Positions 27,127-35,756 of a stretch of 64,000 bases of DNA are shown piece after piece. The DNA comes from Leptolyngbya sp. KIOST-1 (lineage in GTDB: Bacteria; Cyanobacteriota; Cyanobacteriia; Phormidesmidales; Phormidesmidaceae), in NCBI RefSeq assembly GCF_000763385.1, contig NZ_JQFA01000004.1, forward strand, positions 248,001-312,000, in the 5' to 3' direction. The notes below the pieces were generated by a model. It saw only the letters and a list, made by a program, of their open reading frames with translations. It was not told the DNA's origin and did no database searches. Position 1 is the first letter of the stretch, and the number at the start of each line of letters is the position of its first letter. A program made the translations under genes and the position numbers.

Positions 27127-28971
27127 CTAGGCCACTGCATACAGCGTAAAGCTGAGGGGGGGAAGCTCCAGCGTCTGCGCTTCGGCAATGGTTTCAGGTA
27201 GCGATGACCCCGGCCCATTCCACTCGGTCGCAGCTGAGTCCAGCTTCAGCTGCCAGGGTTGTTGGGGCGCTTCTAGCTCGATGGTGGTGACGGCCTGCTG
27301 GAAATTCATCAGGAACAGCAGGGGCCCATCGGGTAGGCTGCGCTGGTAGACAATCACCTCCTGGTCGCGATCGCGAGCTACTTTGATGTCTATATCGGCC
27401 GAGTAAGAAGGGGTGCTGAGCTGGAGCTGTCGCCGCAGTTCGAGCAGCCGCCGGTAAAAGTCCAGCAGGGTTTTGTGGTGCCCCGACCGGCGCGAGTCCC
27501 AGTTCAGCTTCGAGGCCTCAAAGGTAGAAACTTCGTGGGCGGGGGCCGGCTCCCCAAAGCCGTGGGCTTCTCTAAACTCGCGCTTGCGGCCCTCATAAAC
27601 GGCTTTGACCAACTCCGGATCGCTGTGGTCAATGAAGTAGTTAAAGGGCGCAACTTCGCCGTACTCTTCGCCCATAAAGAGCAGCGGAATGTAGGGCGAG
27701 GTCAACAGCACCGCCGCCGTCAGCTTCAGGGCATCGAAGGGAATCAGCTTGGAGAGGCGATCGCAGCCTTTGGCATTGCCAATCTGGTCGTGGTTTTGGG
27801 CACAGACAATGAACTGGTGCGAGGGCAAATCGGTGGCATCGTTGCCGTGCCGCCGCCGCCGAAAGGGCGAAAACTTGCCGCTGTAGACAAAGCGATCGCG
27901 GATGGCCGTAGCCAGGTCTTCGCAGGTGCCAAAGTCGTGGTAGTAGCCGTAGCGCTCCCCCGTGACCAGGGTGTGCAGGGCGTGGTGAAAGTCGTCGCAC
28001 CACTGGGCCTGGAGGGCAAACCCACCCTGCTCGGGGGAACGAATAATGCGGGTGTCGTTGAGGTCACTTTCGGCGGTGACGTAGAGGGGTTTGCCCAGCT
28101 GGTCCGACAGTTTGGCCACCTCTTCGGCCAGCTCGGCCAGCACGTGCTTGGCGCTAAAGTCGTAGATGGCGTGGATAGCATCGAGCCGCAGCCCATCGAC
28201 ATGGAACTCACGCAGCCAGTAGAGGGCGTTTTCGATGCAGTACTCGCGCACGCCGTCGCTCCAGGTGTCGTCGAAGTTGATGGCGTTGCCCCAGGGGGTG
28301 TTGTACTTGTCGGTGGTGTAGGGGCCAAAGCAGCCGGTGTAGTTGCCCTCGGGGCCAAAGTGGTTGTAGACCACATCTAAAATGACCGCCAACCCTTCCC
28401 GGTGGCAGGCATCGACCAGGCGCTTGAACCCCTCCGGACCGCCGTAGGAGTTCTGGGTAGCGTAGGGAAACACGCCGTCGTAGCCCCAGTTGCGATCGCC
28501 CGGAAACTGCGCCACGGGCAGAATTTCAATCGCGGTAATGCCCAGCGCCTTGAGGTCGGCCAGCTGCGCGATCGCGGCCTCAAAGGTGCCCTCTTTAGTA
28601 AAGGTGCCGATATGGACTTCGTAGATCACGTAGTCCTGCCAGGGAATGTTTTTCCAGCCGTCGTCGCTCCACTGGTACTGGCTGAGGTCAACCACTGCCG
28701 AGGGACCATGGACCCCCTCCGGCTGATAAAACGACGCCGGGTCGGGCCGGAGATCCTCGGACTGGTTCACGCGGTAGAAATACTGCGTCCCTGCGGCAAC
28801 ATTTTCAACCGTAGTCGTCCAGTAGCCATCCTCGCTTTTCTGCATTAAAACCGTATCTTTTTGAGGCGATACCAGCTCTAGTTCAACGGAGTCTAGCTCA
28901 GGTCCCCAAACGGTAAAACGACACTGACCATTGCTCTTTAAAATGGCTCCAATCTTGAGGTCTGCTGTCAT
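27127..28971 (-). CDS. treZ: Maltooligosyltrehalose trehalohydrolase
   Basis: The 614-residue product starts MTADLKIGAILKSNGQCRFTVWGP, a CBM48-like N-domain. It is followed by a GH13 barrel with VIYEVHIGTFT, ILPVAQFPGDRNWGYDGVFPYA, DVVYNHFGPEGNY, DGLRLDAIHAIYD, VTAESDLND and CAQNHDQIGN. These are hallmarks of TreZ, which cleaves trehalose from maltooligosyl-trehalose made by TreY. treZ precedes treY in the same direction with a 200-bp spacer, so they are probably co-transcribed but with a hairpin repeat between them. No treS is seen nearby, so this is the glycogen-derived route. Confidence 0.96.
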   Translation of the reverse strand: MTADLKIGAILKSNGQCRFTVWGPELDSVELELVSPQKDTVLMQKSEDGYWTTTVENVAAGTQYFYRVNQSEDLRPDPASFYQPEGVHGPSAVVDLSQYQWSDDGWKNIPWQDYVIYEVHIGTFTKEGTFEAAIAQLADLKALGITAIEILPVAQFPGDRNWGYDGVFPYATQNSYGGPEGFKRLVDACHREGLAVILDVVYNHFGPEGNYTGCFGPYTTDKYNTPWGNAINFDDTWSDGVREYCIENALYWLREFHVDGLRLDAIHAIYDFSAKHVLAELAEEVAKLSDQLGKPLYVTAESDLNDTRIIRSPEQGGFALQAQWCDDFHHALHTLVTGERYGYYHDFGTCEDLATAIRDRFVYSGKFSPFRRRRHGNDATDLPSHQFIVCAQNHDQIGNAKGCDRLSKLIPFDALKLTAAVLLTSPYIPLLFMGEEYGEVAPFNYFIDHSDPELVKAVYEGRKREFREAHGFGEPAPAHEVSTFEASKLNWDSRRSGHHKTLLDFYRRLLELRRQLQLSTPSYSADIDIKVARDRDQEVIVYQRSLPDGPLLFLMNFQQAVTTIELEAPQQPWQLKLDSAATEWNGPGSSLPETIAEAQTLELPPLSFTLYAVA

Positions 28972-29272
28972 GGGGAATCATCTTCTTTAGCGAGGTAAGC
29001 GCCGATGCCAAAACCACAGCATCACGCTCAGACACCATACCAACGTCAGATTTATTCCCAATCTCCTTTTAGATAGATCCTAGTCTTGGGGCTAGAAATT
29101 GCCAAATTTCAATCTGTCCCCAGGAGGAAATTGTTGGTTCCCCCGGAGCAGTCTCAGAGTGCTTCATCAATTCCTGCCCCCCTGGTACCAGGGTTACCAC
29201 CTCCGAACCAGCACCGGTCGACCGTGTAGACGCCCATCCTGGTGGCAACGGAGCAGACCCCATCCAGGCTCA
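28972..29272. other. Spacer upstream of treZ
   Basis: This 301-bp stretch between the kinase end and the treZ start shows no coding sequence and no clear terminator. The treZ promoter should lie here but no well-matched -35/-10 pair could be chosen. Confidence 0.35.
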
Positions 29273-30646
29273 TTAACCTATGGCTTTAATGAATGAGTCA
29301 AGCTCGTGCACCAGCCAGTTCTGTTCCACCGGAGTAAGGTACACCCCAAATTTGTGGGGTTTTAAACCTTCGAACAGCGTAATGGCCGGGATTGACTTAG
29401 AGTTCTCTTTGTAAGCCGTCTGCAGAACTACACCCGAGAGGTCGGCAGTCTTTCCCTGGACCTGGCGCTTACAGATCAACAGTTGCCGCTCCAGCACAAA
29501 CCGCTGAGGACCTATCTCCAACCTGGCTTTGCTGAAGAGACTGTTTAGGAAAACCAGCAGCATCCCCAACGCCAACGACCCCAGGGGCATCAAGAAGCCT
29601 AAGAAGCCCAGGACTTCGAGCGGGGATGGTCCATCACTCACAATGCTAAGGACCAGTAACAAAAACATACCATTTGAAACGAGTGCCATCAGCCCAGGGC
29701 CCAGGGCTCTTTCCTGGATGCCGGCAGCGGGGATTTCTAACAGCAGTCTGCTCTGACTTTTGTGCAACCGTACCCGCGTACCCACCGGGCGGCGAGGGGC
29801 CAGCGACCTTTCCTGCACCCTGCTAACCGCTGCCCCCGAGGGCTGGGTCAGGGCCCGCAGAGCAGCACGGGCCGAGGCAAAGCGATCTTCCACCAGAGGA
29901 TCGATGATCCGATCGAGCCAGTCAGCAAAGGCATCGGAGACAGAGACATGACGGCGAAAGTCAATGCGGAGGCGATTTTGGGGCAAATCTGCCGGGGACT
30001 GATGGGTCAACAGATAGAGCAACGTAGCCCCAAGACCATACAGATCCGTCGCCGGTACCGCCTGCCCCCGAAATTGCTCTGGGGCCATGTAACCATAGGT
30101 GCCGACTACGGTGCTGCCCTGGCTCATGGTGTCGCGGTAAACCGTCTGCACGGCACCAAAATCGACCAGATGAATACGGCCACCCTGCCCTCGGATAATG
30201 TTCTGAGGTTTAATGTCCCGATGAATGACTGGCGGATTTAAACAATGTAAATAATCCAGCACCTTGAGCATGGCTGTGGCAATCTCGCGGGCCTCAGTTT
30301 CGTCAACCCGCCAGCCCGAGGCGACCAAATCGGCCAAAGAGGTCCCTTGGGCCAGCTTCTGGGCCAGGTAAAACAGCCGATTGTCCGCTGTATCTACCTC
30401 AAAGTAGTCCACGTAGGCAGGAATCGCCGGATGGTCAAGGCTCTCCAGCGTCTGGGCTTCCCGCTTGAACAACTCGATCTGTTTCCAGTCTTTCAGTCCC
30501 CTGAGGGAAAGCTCTTTGAGCGCAACGTTCTGCCCTGTTTCTAATGACTCAGCCAGATAGGTGATCCCGGTTCCCCCCCGCCCCAGCTCACGCACGATGC
30601 GGTAGCGGTTGTCGATCACGTCTCCGGCGGTGTGGGCCAATTGCAT
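29273..30646 (-). CDS. Hanks-type serine/threonine protein kinase with two membrane helices
   Basis: The 457-residue protein has a full kinase domain: glycine loop LGRGGTGITYLAE (21-33), Lys44 in VALKEL, catalytic HRDIKPQN (142-149), DFG at 162-164 and MAPEQFRG after the activation loop. A basic linker about 276-300 leads to two hydrophobic segments (about 317-338 and 345-370) and a cytosolic tail with a beta-rich pattern. The HRD/DFG set is intact, so it should be active. Such kinases are frequent in filamentous cyanobacteria; the substrate is unknown. It is transcribed alone toward treZ, 301 bp away. Confidence 0.9.
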   Translation of the reverse strand: MQLAHTAGDVIDNRYRIVRELGRGGTGITYLAESLETGQNVALKELSLRGLKDWKQIELFKREAQTLESLDHPAIPAYVDYFEVDTADNRLFYLAQKLAQGTSLADLVASGWRVDETEAREIATAMLKVLDYLHCLNPPVIHRDIKPQNIIRGQGGRIHLVDFGAVQTVYRDTMSQGSTVVGTYGYMAPEQFRGQAVPATDLYGLGATLLYLLTHQSPADLPQNRLRIDFRRHVSVSDAFADWLDRIIDPLVEDRFASARAALRALTQPSGAAVSRVQERSLAPRRPVGTRVRLHKSQSRLLLEIPAAGIQERALGPGLMALVSNGMFLLLVLSIVSDGPSPLEVLGFLGFLMPLGSLALGMLLVFLNSLFSKARLEIGPQRFVLERQLLICKRQVQGKTADLSGVVLQTAYKENSKSIPAITLFEGLKPHKFGVYLTPVEQNWLVHELDSFIKAIG

Positions 30647-30792
30647 CTACAAGCTTCCCAAAAACGGCAGTCCCCGGCACCTACCCAACTCACCCGATTA
30701 TGCCCTCGGGGCTTTCACATCCAACACCTCCGGCGTTGCTGAATTGAGTAATGAATCCGTAAACTCGACATCCTCTCATCGCCCCCTTAAAT

Positions 30793-30843
30793 CCCCCAAT
30801 TCTGGGGAACTTTGAGATTTCGACTCCCCCCAGAATTGGGGGG
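30793..30843. repeat. CCCCCAATTCTGGGG inverted-repeat element
   Basis: CCCCCAATTCTGGGG (30793-30807) faces CCCCCCAGAATTGGGGGG (30826-30843) over about 18 nt, so a 15-bp stem can form. A G-run follows. Elements with this AATTCTGGGG core are widespread as small dispersed repeats in cyanobacterial genomes (recollection, not searched). Confidence 0.75.
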
Positions 30844-30852
30844 CGGGGGGGG

Positions 30853-31071
30853 GCAAATCATACCTGCATCCAGCAACGCCCACCTCCTACCCTCCTGCGA
30901 ACCACGCTGCATCTACACCGCTCACCGCTCGGGGAGCAGGTGAAGGCCCGGAATGATGATCTGGAAGCCCAGCGCCTGCTGTTCGAAGAGCTGGGGTGGA
31001 GCGAGGATTGGGTGGTCAACGGGGCTGAGCAGGAGGTGCTAGCCTTTGCCATGGCCGACGGCCTGAACTGA
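30853..31071 (+). pseudogene. 3' fragment of an unrecognised gene
   Basis: The plus strand reads an open, codon-like frame for 72 residues ending at TGA (31069-31071). It includes LHLHRSPLGEQVKARNDD, then LLFEELGWSEDWVVNG, then EVLAFAMADGLN. The amphipathic, charged pattern looks like real protein, yet there is no usable start and it opens inside the G-run of the adjacent hairpin repeat. I take it as the tail of a protein whose front has been lost, perhaps through the repeat. I do not recognise the family. Confidence 0.45.
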
Positions 31072-31325
31072 GTCGGCCTCCCCTGTTTAATAAACGTATG
31101 GATTGGTGTGCAACTCCCTCAAAGCCGGGGTGCGGGCGACGAACTGGCCTATCCCCTGGCCCAAGCTCCGCTGGGAAGTCGCTATAGTGGATCGGGTGCA
31201 GCGGCAGTTTTGCCTGCCGTCAGATCGGTTCTCTGATGGCGACTACCCCGGCCCCCGGGCCAGTTAGGGCGTCGTACGTCAGGGATGCCGGATGAGAATC
31301 CTCCTGTCCTTTAGAAGCTGTTGTG

Positions 31326-31730
31326 ATGCGAAACTGGTTCATTCTAGCCCTTGCCCTAGGTGTGGTCGGCCTCTCCCCCACCAGTGCCCCTGCCCAGTCC
31401 CCCGCTGATCCCGCCAATCCTCAGATCCAGGGCGACGTAGACCCACTCTTCCTGATTCGGGGCAGAAACATAGCCCGCAGTGCCGCCGAAACTGCCAATG
31501 GGGGGTTAGGGAATTACATGGCCGAGCCGGCTATGCATGGTCCCACGGCCAGTGCTCCCATGGTGATCAACGAGGATGGTTCCCTGCTGTTTACCTTCAG
31601 GGGCTTTCGTCCGGAAGCTCGCGATGCCAGCGGCAACCCCATTTTTTCCTACGAAACGGAAGTGTTGGTAAACCCCAACCGGACCTTTGAAATTCTCTAT
31701 AACGGTCCCATTCGCCCGGCCAATCCTTAA
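31326..31730 (+). CDS. Small exported protein of unknown function
   Basis: ATG at 31326 gives 134 residues with a clear signal peptide (MRNWFILALALGVVGLSPTS followed by APAQS, cleavage near residue 24). The mature part contains GDVDPLFLIRGRNIARSAAETANGG and ends in a beta-rich FEILYNGPIRPANP. No Cys are present. The family is not recognised; it looks periplasmic or secreted. The gene is isolated: an element at 31738-31765 follows its stop by 7 bp and may serve as a terminator-like hairpin. Confidence 0.7.
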   Translation: MRNWFILALALGVVGLSPTSAPAQSPADPANPQIQGDVDPLFLIRGRNIARSAAETANGGLGNYMAEPAMHGPTASAPMVINEDGSLLFTFRGFRPEARDASGNPIFSYETEVLVNPNRTFEILYNGPIRPANP

Positions 31731-31737
31731 CCGCGTT

Positions 31738-31765
31738 GTAGGGGCATTGCAGGCAATGCCCCTAC
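31738..31765. repeat. GTAGGGGC palindromic repeat, copy 1
   Basis: GTAGGGGCATTGC (31738-31750) is perfectly complementary to GCAATGCCCCTAC (31753-31765). It lies between convergent genes and may terminate both, though no long T-run follows. A related palindrome is at 35736-35756. Confidence 0.75.
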
Positions 31766-31808
31766 GGCGGATGGAGAATAAATCGGGTTATGCGATCCAG
31801 ATGGGGGC

Positions 31809-32582
31809 CTAATATCCGCTGAGGGAGCCCCGCTGCTTGGCGGTAGTTTCTGCCCAGCGGAATACCAGCAGCCCCAGAACGAAATAGACGATCCCGTTGA
31901 GCAGGGCCAGGGCAAAGGTGGCCCAGTCGAGTCCTACGCCTCGGGCCATCAAGTCGCGCAGCAGGCCGGTGCTGGGCAGCATGGGCAGCAGGAACCGCAG
32001 GTACTGCATCAGGCCGGTGAATTCTTCCAGGGGGGCGGCCAGCAAAAACAGCAGCAGAAACTGGAAGATGCCCAAAATTTGCTGCACCCGCTTAAACACC
32101 AGCGCCACCGACCCCATCAAAAAGGCCAGTCCATACCCGGCCAGCAGCAGGGAGGCCAGGGGCAGCAGCAGCAGGGGCGGAAAGGCCAGGCGACTACCGG
32201 AGAGGCCCATCAACAGCAGCAGCACGATCGCCAGAATGCCCAGCCGCAGGGCGAGGCTGGCAAAGGCCCGAGCTAGAAATACGCGCGGGGCCCCAAAAGG
32301 AGAGAGAAACACCTGCTCCAGGGTGCCGGTTTCAGCTTCGATTTGCAGGTTGATGGCGATGTCGTTGTTGACGGAAATAATCAGAGTCCACAGGGCGTAG
32401 CCCAGGACGACGGCATCGAGGCGATCGCCAAAGGCGAACCCCGGCCCGGCAATGTACTGGGCACTGGCAAACAGCCCGTAGAAGACCGCCATGATGATGA
32501 CGATTCCGGCGATCACCTCGGTGGGGTAGCGGACGAACTGAATCCAGGTGCGCTTGAGTTCGGCGTGGAGCAAATCGATCAT
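31809..32582 (-). CDS. ABC-2 type transporter permease
   Basis: The 257-residue product has about six membrane helices: helix 1 near 22-45, a polar IEAETGTLEQVFLSPF connector typical of ABC-2 permeases, then clustered hydrophobic segments to the C-terminus (YFVLGLLVFRWAE). Its ATG overlaps the stop of the ATPase gene at 32579-33562 by 4 nt, so the two are translated together and form an exporter. The substrate is unknown; ABC-2 systems move lipids, polysaccharides, drugs or antibiotics. No extra subunit is seen. Confidence 0.9.
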   Translation of the reverse strand: MIDLLHAELKRTWIQFVRYPTEVIAGIVIIMAVFYGLFASAQYIAGPGFAFGDRLDAVVLGYALWTLIISVNNDIAINLQIEAETGTLEQVFLSPFGAPRVFLARAFASLALRLGILAIVLLLLMGLSGSRLAFPPLLLLPLASLLLAGYGLAFLMGSVALVFKRVQQILGIFQFLLLFLLAAPLEEFTGLMQYLRFLLPMLPSTGLLRDLMARGVGLDWATFALALLNGIVYFVLGLLVFRWAETTAKQRGSLSGY

Positions 32583-33562
32583 GGGGAGACATGCGGCTGG
32601 TCGTTGACCAGTTTGAGAAACACCTGGGTGAGGTCGGCGCGATCGCGCTGCACCGCCACCAGCGGCACCGGGCGCAGCGCCCCCAGCAGCCCATAGAGGT
32701 TTTCTGGGCTGCCCGCGTAGGCAATCTGCCGGCCCTGCACCGTCCCCCCCAGCTGGATCACGGCCTGGATCTGCGCTGGGGACAGGTCGTTCTCCACCTC
32801 CAGGTGGTAGGTGGAACTGGAAAATTCCCTCAGCAGGGCCTCGGTGGACTGCTCGGCAATGATCCGCCCCCGGCGAATGATCGCTACCCGGTCCGAGAGT
32901 GCTTCGGCCACATCCAGCTGGTGGGTGGTGAGCAGAATGGCGCGGCCCTCCTGGGCAATCTGGCGCACCAGGGCTTTCACCATTTCGCTGGCCTCCACGT
33001 CCAAACCCAGCGTAGGTTCATCCAGCAGCAGCAGCCGGGGATTGTGGATCAGGGCAACGGCGATCGCCACCTTTTGCTGCATTCCCCGCGAGAGCTTCTG
33101 CACCGGGGTATGGCGCTTTTCCTCCAGCCCAAAGCGGGCCAGCAGTTCCAGCCCCCGACGATGGGCCACCTGACGGGGCACCTGCCGCAGGACGCCGAAA
33201 TAGTCTAGATTTTCTGCCGGGGTCAGCCGCCAGTACAGGTTGCGGTTGCCCTCCAGCACGGCCCCGATGTGGCGCAGGGCACGGGACTGGCGGTGGGGGT
33301 CCTCTCCCGCCACAATCACCCGCCCGTGGGTAGGGCGTACCAGGCCCGCAATCATTTTGATCGTGGTGGTTTTGCCGGCCCCGTTGGGTCCCAAAAAGGC
33401 CAGCACCTCCCCTTGGCGCAGGGTGAGGGAGACCTGGTTTACCGCTTCAAACCGCTGCTTGCCCCGCCCGTAGGTCTTGGCGAGGTCGCGGGTATCCAGC
33501 ACGATGGAGCCGGGAGCGGACGGTTCAGTCCAGTCATCGGTGGGACGAGGGGCAGTTTGCAC
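32579..33562 (-). CDS. ABC-2 type transporter ATP-binding protein
   Basis: A GTG start yields 327 residues. Walker A GPNGAGKT lies near 59-66, signature LSRGMQQK near 157, Walker B LLLLDEPTLGLD, and the H-loop LTTHQLD. A C-terminal extension of about 90 residues (EVENDLSPAQIQAVIQLGG onward) resembles the regulatory tail of CcmA/DrrA-like exporters. The start at 33562 is 202 bp from the MerR-like gene on the other strand, so a shared divergent promoter zone is possible. It energises the permease encoded immediately downstream. Confidence 0.92.
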   Translation of the reverse strand: MQTAPRPTDDWTEPSAPGSIVLDTRDLAKTYGRGKQRFEAVNQVSLTLRQGEVLAFLGPNGAGKTTTIKMIAGLVRPTHGRVIVAGEDPHRQSRALRHIGAVLEGNRNLYWRLTPAENLDYFGVLRQVPRQVAHRRGLELLARFGLEEKRHTPVQKLSRGMQQKVAIAVALIHNPRLLLLDEPTLGLDVEASEMVKALVRQIAQEGRAILLTTHQLDVAEALSDRVAIIRRGRIIAEQSTEALLREFSSSTYHLEVENDLSPAQIQAVIQLGGTVQGRQIAYAGSPENLYGLLGALRPVPLVAVQRDRADLTQVFLKLVNDQPHVSP

Positions 33563-33728
33563 GAAAGGGGTAAGCTCCCAGCGACAGGTAGGGTCTTTAC
33601 TTATCTTAATCGGTCAGCCTGGTGGATTCATGGACGGGGCAGACCGGGGCAGAGGCCCATCCCCTCAGCGGATGGTGCGAGCCAGGGGAGAGCCTGGGTA
33701 TCGACCATGATTACAATTTCGCATGTTA

Positions 33729-33758
33729 TTGACATTTTATTTTGCAAGTGTCTATTAT
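33729..33758 (+). promoter_or_regulatory. Consensus promoter with internal inverted repeat, driving a leaderless MerR-like gene
   Basis: TTGACA (33729-33734) and TATTAT (33753-33758) match -35 and -10 elements with an 18-nt spacer. The ATG at 33765 is only 7 nt past the -10 box, at the expected +1, so the mRNA would have almost no leader. GACATTT (33731-33737) and AAGTGTC (33746-33752) form an inverted repeat with one mismatch inside the promoter, where MerR-type regulators bind. Confidence 0.7.
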
Positions 33759-33764
33759 GGGGGC

Positions 33765-34445
33765 ATGAGCATGTTGCAACAGATTGCCCAGCAACAGCCC
33801 GAGATGGTCCTGGAGCGTTTTGTGGACGTGACCAACGACCTACTGCCCCAGTTTTTGCCCGACCAGGTTTCTGGCAGTCGCGGGCAAGAGCCGGTAAACC
33901 CTCGGCTGGTGCGCCACTACACCACTCAGGGGTGGTTAGACCGGCCCCTCAAGCAGGGGCGCGAAGCCCGATACACCTACCGACATCTACTGCAGTTGCT
34001 GGTGCTGCGCCGTTTGCTGGCGGAAGGCTACAGCACCAGCTCCATTGGCGGCCTGATCAGCGGCCAGTCCGATGCCGCCCTGGAAAACATCTTGCAAGGA
34101 GGGGTACAACTCACCGTGGAGGCGGCCAACCCGGCCCTGGCGTTTTTGTCCCAAATTCGCGATCGCCAGGCAACGCCCCCACCCGATCGCGCTGCCGGAG
34201 GGCGCAGGCAATACCTGGGGCCCCCCCATGGGGCGTCCTTTCAGCCATCCTTCGAGGCTGCCCCGCCCCCGCCCGCCCCATCGCCCCCGCCCACCTGGAC
34301 CCGTCTGGAGATTCTCGACGGTCTGGAGCTGCACGTCCGCCAGGACTTTGCGGTACCGACCACGGCCCACGAGCGCGACAGCCTGCTGCGGCTGATTGCC
34401 GACCACCTCACCCACCTCAACCTATCCCAAAGGCCACCACCATGA
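33765..34445 (+). CDS. MerR-like HTH regulator with Pro-rich linker
   Basis: ATG at 33765 gives 226 residues. Residues about 44-100 carry a MerR-type helix-turn-helix and wing: NPRLVRHYTTQGWLDRPLK, then ARYTYRHLLQLLVLRRLLAE. A low-complexity Pro/Ala linker (about 160-185) leads to a C-terminal domain starting WTRLEILDGLELHVRQDF. No metal-binding Cys are seen, unlike MerR itself. Upstream in-frame starts fall within the promoter, so this start is preferred. Its TGA overlaps the ATG of the VWA gene by 4 nt. It probably controls its own operon through the operator-like repeat upstream. Confidence 0.8.
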   Translation: MSMLQQIAQQQPEMVLERFVDVTNDLLPQFLPDQVSGSRGQEPVNPRLVRHYTTQGWLDRPLKQGREARYTYRHLLQLLVLRRLLAEGYSTSSIGGLISGQSDAALENILQGGVQLTVEAANPALAFLSQIRDRQATPPPDRAAGGRRQYLGPPHGASFQPSFEAAPPPPAPSPPPTWTRLEILDGLELHVRQDFAVPTTAHERDSLLRLIADHLTHLNLSQRPPP

Positions 34446-35716
34446 CCCAAGCCAAACCCGCCCTGCCCACTGTCGAACTGCTGCCGTTGCACGGGGCGAT
34501 TGTCGCCCAGCAGCCCATCACCCTGGATGTGCTGGTGCGCATCACCCCCCCAGCCGTCACCCTGAGCACCGATCGCGTGCCGCTCAACCTCAGCCTGGCC
34601 ATCGATCGCTCGGGCTCGATGCAGGGCCAAAAGATGCACTACGCCCGCGAGGCGGCCCGGTTTGCGATCGAAAACCTGCTGCCCTGCGATCGCATCAGCG
34701 TTATTCTCTTTGACGATCGGATCGAAACCCTGGTCCCCAGCACCCTGGCCACCGACAAAAATACCCTGCTCGACAAGGTGCGCCACATCCATTCCCGGGG
34801 GTCCACCGCCCTCCACGCGGGCTGGGTGGAGGCGGGCATGCAGGTCAGCCAATACCTCAACCCCGACCAGCTCAACCGGGTAATTGTGCTCTCCGACGGG
34901 CTGGCCAACGTGGGGGAGACCAGGCCAGATGCGATCGCCAGTGACGTCCACGGGCTGGCCCAGCGGGGGGTAAGCACCACCGCCCTGGGCATCGGCAACG
35001 ACTACAGCGAAGATCTGCTGGCGGCGATGGCCCGCAGCGGCGACGGCAACTTCTTCCACATCGAATCGCCGGATCAGCTGCCCGCCCTGTTTGAAACCGA
35101 GCTTTCTGGGCTGGCCGCCACCCTGGGGCAGCGGGTCAGCCTGGGGGTCAAACCCGGCCGGGGGGTGACGGTGCTGGACGTGCTGAACGACTTCGATCTG
35201 ACCGACACCGGGCGCTACAAGCTGCCCAACCTGATGGTGGGGTCGCCCATTCACGCGGTGGTGCGGCTCCAGGTGCCCGCCCTCAGCCGCAGTACCGAGC
35301 TGCTCCAGGTGCGGCTGGCCTGGAACAACACCGACCAACCGGGCCGCCAGGTGCTGCGCGCCGGGCTGGAGCTGCCCCTGGTGAGCGTGGAGCAGTTCAG
35401 CGATTTCCCCGCCGACGAGACAGTACAGGAACAGGTGGCCCTGCTGATGGCGGCCCGCGCCCGCCGCGAAGCAATTGAGCTCTCCGACCGGGGTGACTAT
35501 GTGGCAGCCCGGCAGTTGCTCAGCGATGCCCGATTGGCAATGGACTGTATGGCCCCCAGCCAGATGCTGAGCGAGGAACAGGCCGTTTTGGAAGACCTGG
35601 AGGCCGACTACCAGCGCGGCGATGTGGCCGGTGCCCGCAAGAAGGCGTTTTCACAGTCGTTCAACCTGTCACGCTCGGGCAGGTCCAACCCCCGGCGATC
35701 GATGGATTCTAAGTAA
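34442..35716 (+). CDS. Von Willebrand factor A domain protein
   Basis: The 424-residue protein has a VWA domain at about 48-225 with an intact metal-ion-dependent adhesion site: DRSGSM (Asp55, Ser57, Ser59), STALHAGW and the Asp in VIVLSDGLANVG. Then follow a beta-rich region (about 230-320) and a helical tail with an AARQLLSDARL repeat-like segment. No signal peptide or membrane helix is seen, so it is cytosolic. The frame extends upstream over the MerR gene and part of the ABC ATPase, but that part is a shadow. VWA proteins act as scaffolds or in Mg2+-dependent binding. Overlap with the regulator makes a two-gene unit. Confidence 0.9.
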   Translation: MTQAKPALPTVELLPLHGAIVAQQPITLDVLVRITPPAVTLSTDRVPLNLSLAIDRSGSMQGQKMHYAREAARFAIENLLPCDRISVILFDDRIETLVPSTLATDKNTLLDKVRHIHSRGSTALHAGWVEAGMQVSQYLNPDQLNRVIVLSDGLANVGETRPDAIASDVHGLAQRGVSTTALGIGNDYSEDLLAAMARSGDGNFFHIESPDQLPALFETELSGLAATLGQRVSLGVKPGRGVTVLDVLNDFDLTDTGRYKLPNLMVGSPIHAVVRLQVPALSRSTELLQVRLAWNNTDQPGRQVLRAGLELPLVSVEQFSDFPADETVQEQVALLMAARARREAIELSDRGDYVAARQLLSDARLAMDCMAPSQMLSEEQAVLEDLEADYQRGDVAGARKKAFSQSFNLSRSGRSNPRRSMDSK

Positions 35717-35735
35717 ACCCAATTTGAGTCCTGTA

Positions 35736-35756
35736 GGGGCAAACGGTGTTTGCCCC
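35736..35756. repeat. GGGGCAAAC palindromic repeat, copy 2
   Basis: GGGGCAAAC (35736-35744) pairs with GTTTGCCCC (35748-35756) over 3 nt. TGTA precedes it, as in the copy at 31738, giving the shared core TGTAGGGGCA. Confidence 0.65.

Noticed and set aside
33269..34441. Upstream extension of the VWA open frame
   Set aside because: It runs antisense to the ABC ATPase and out of frame through the MerR-like gene. The ATG at 34442 is coupled to the MerR stop and starts the real domain.
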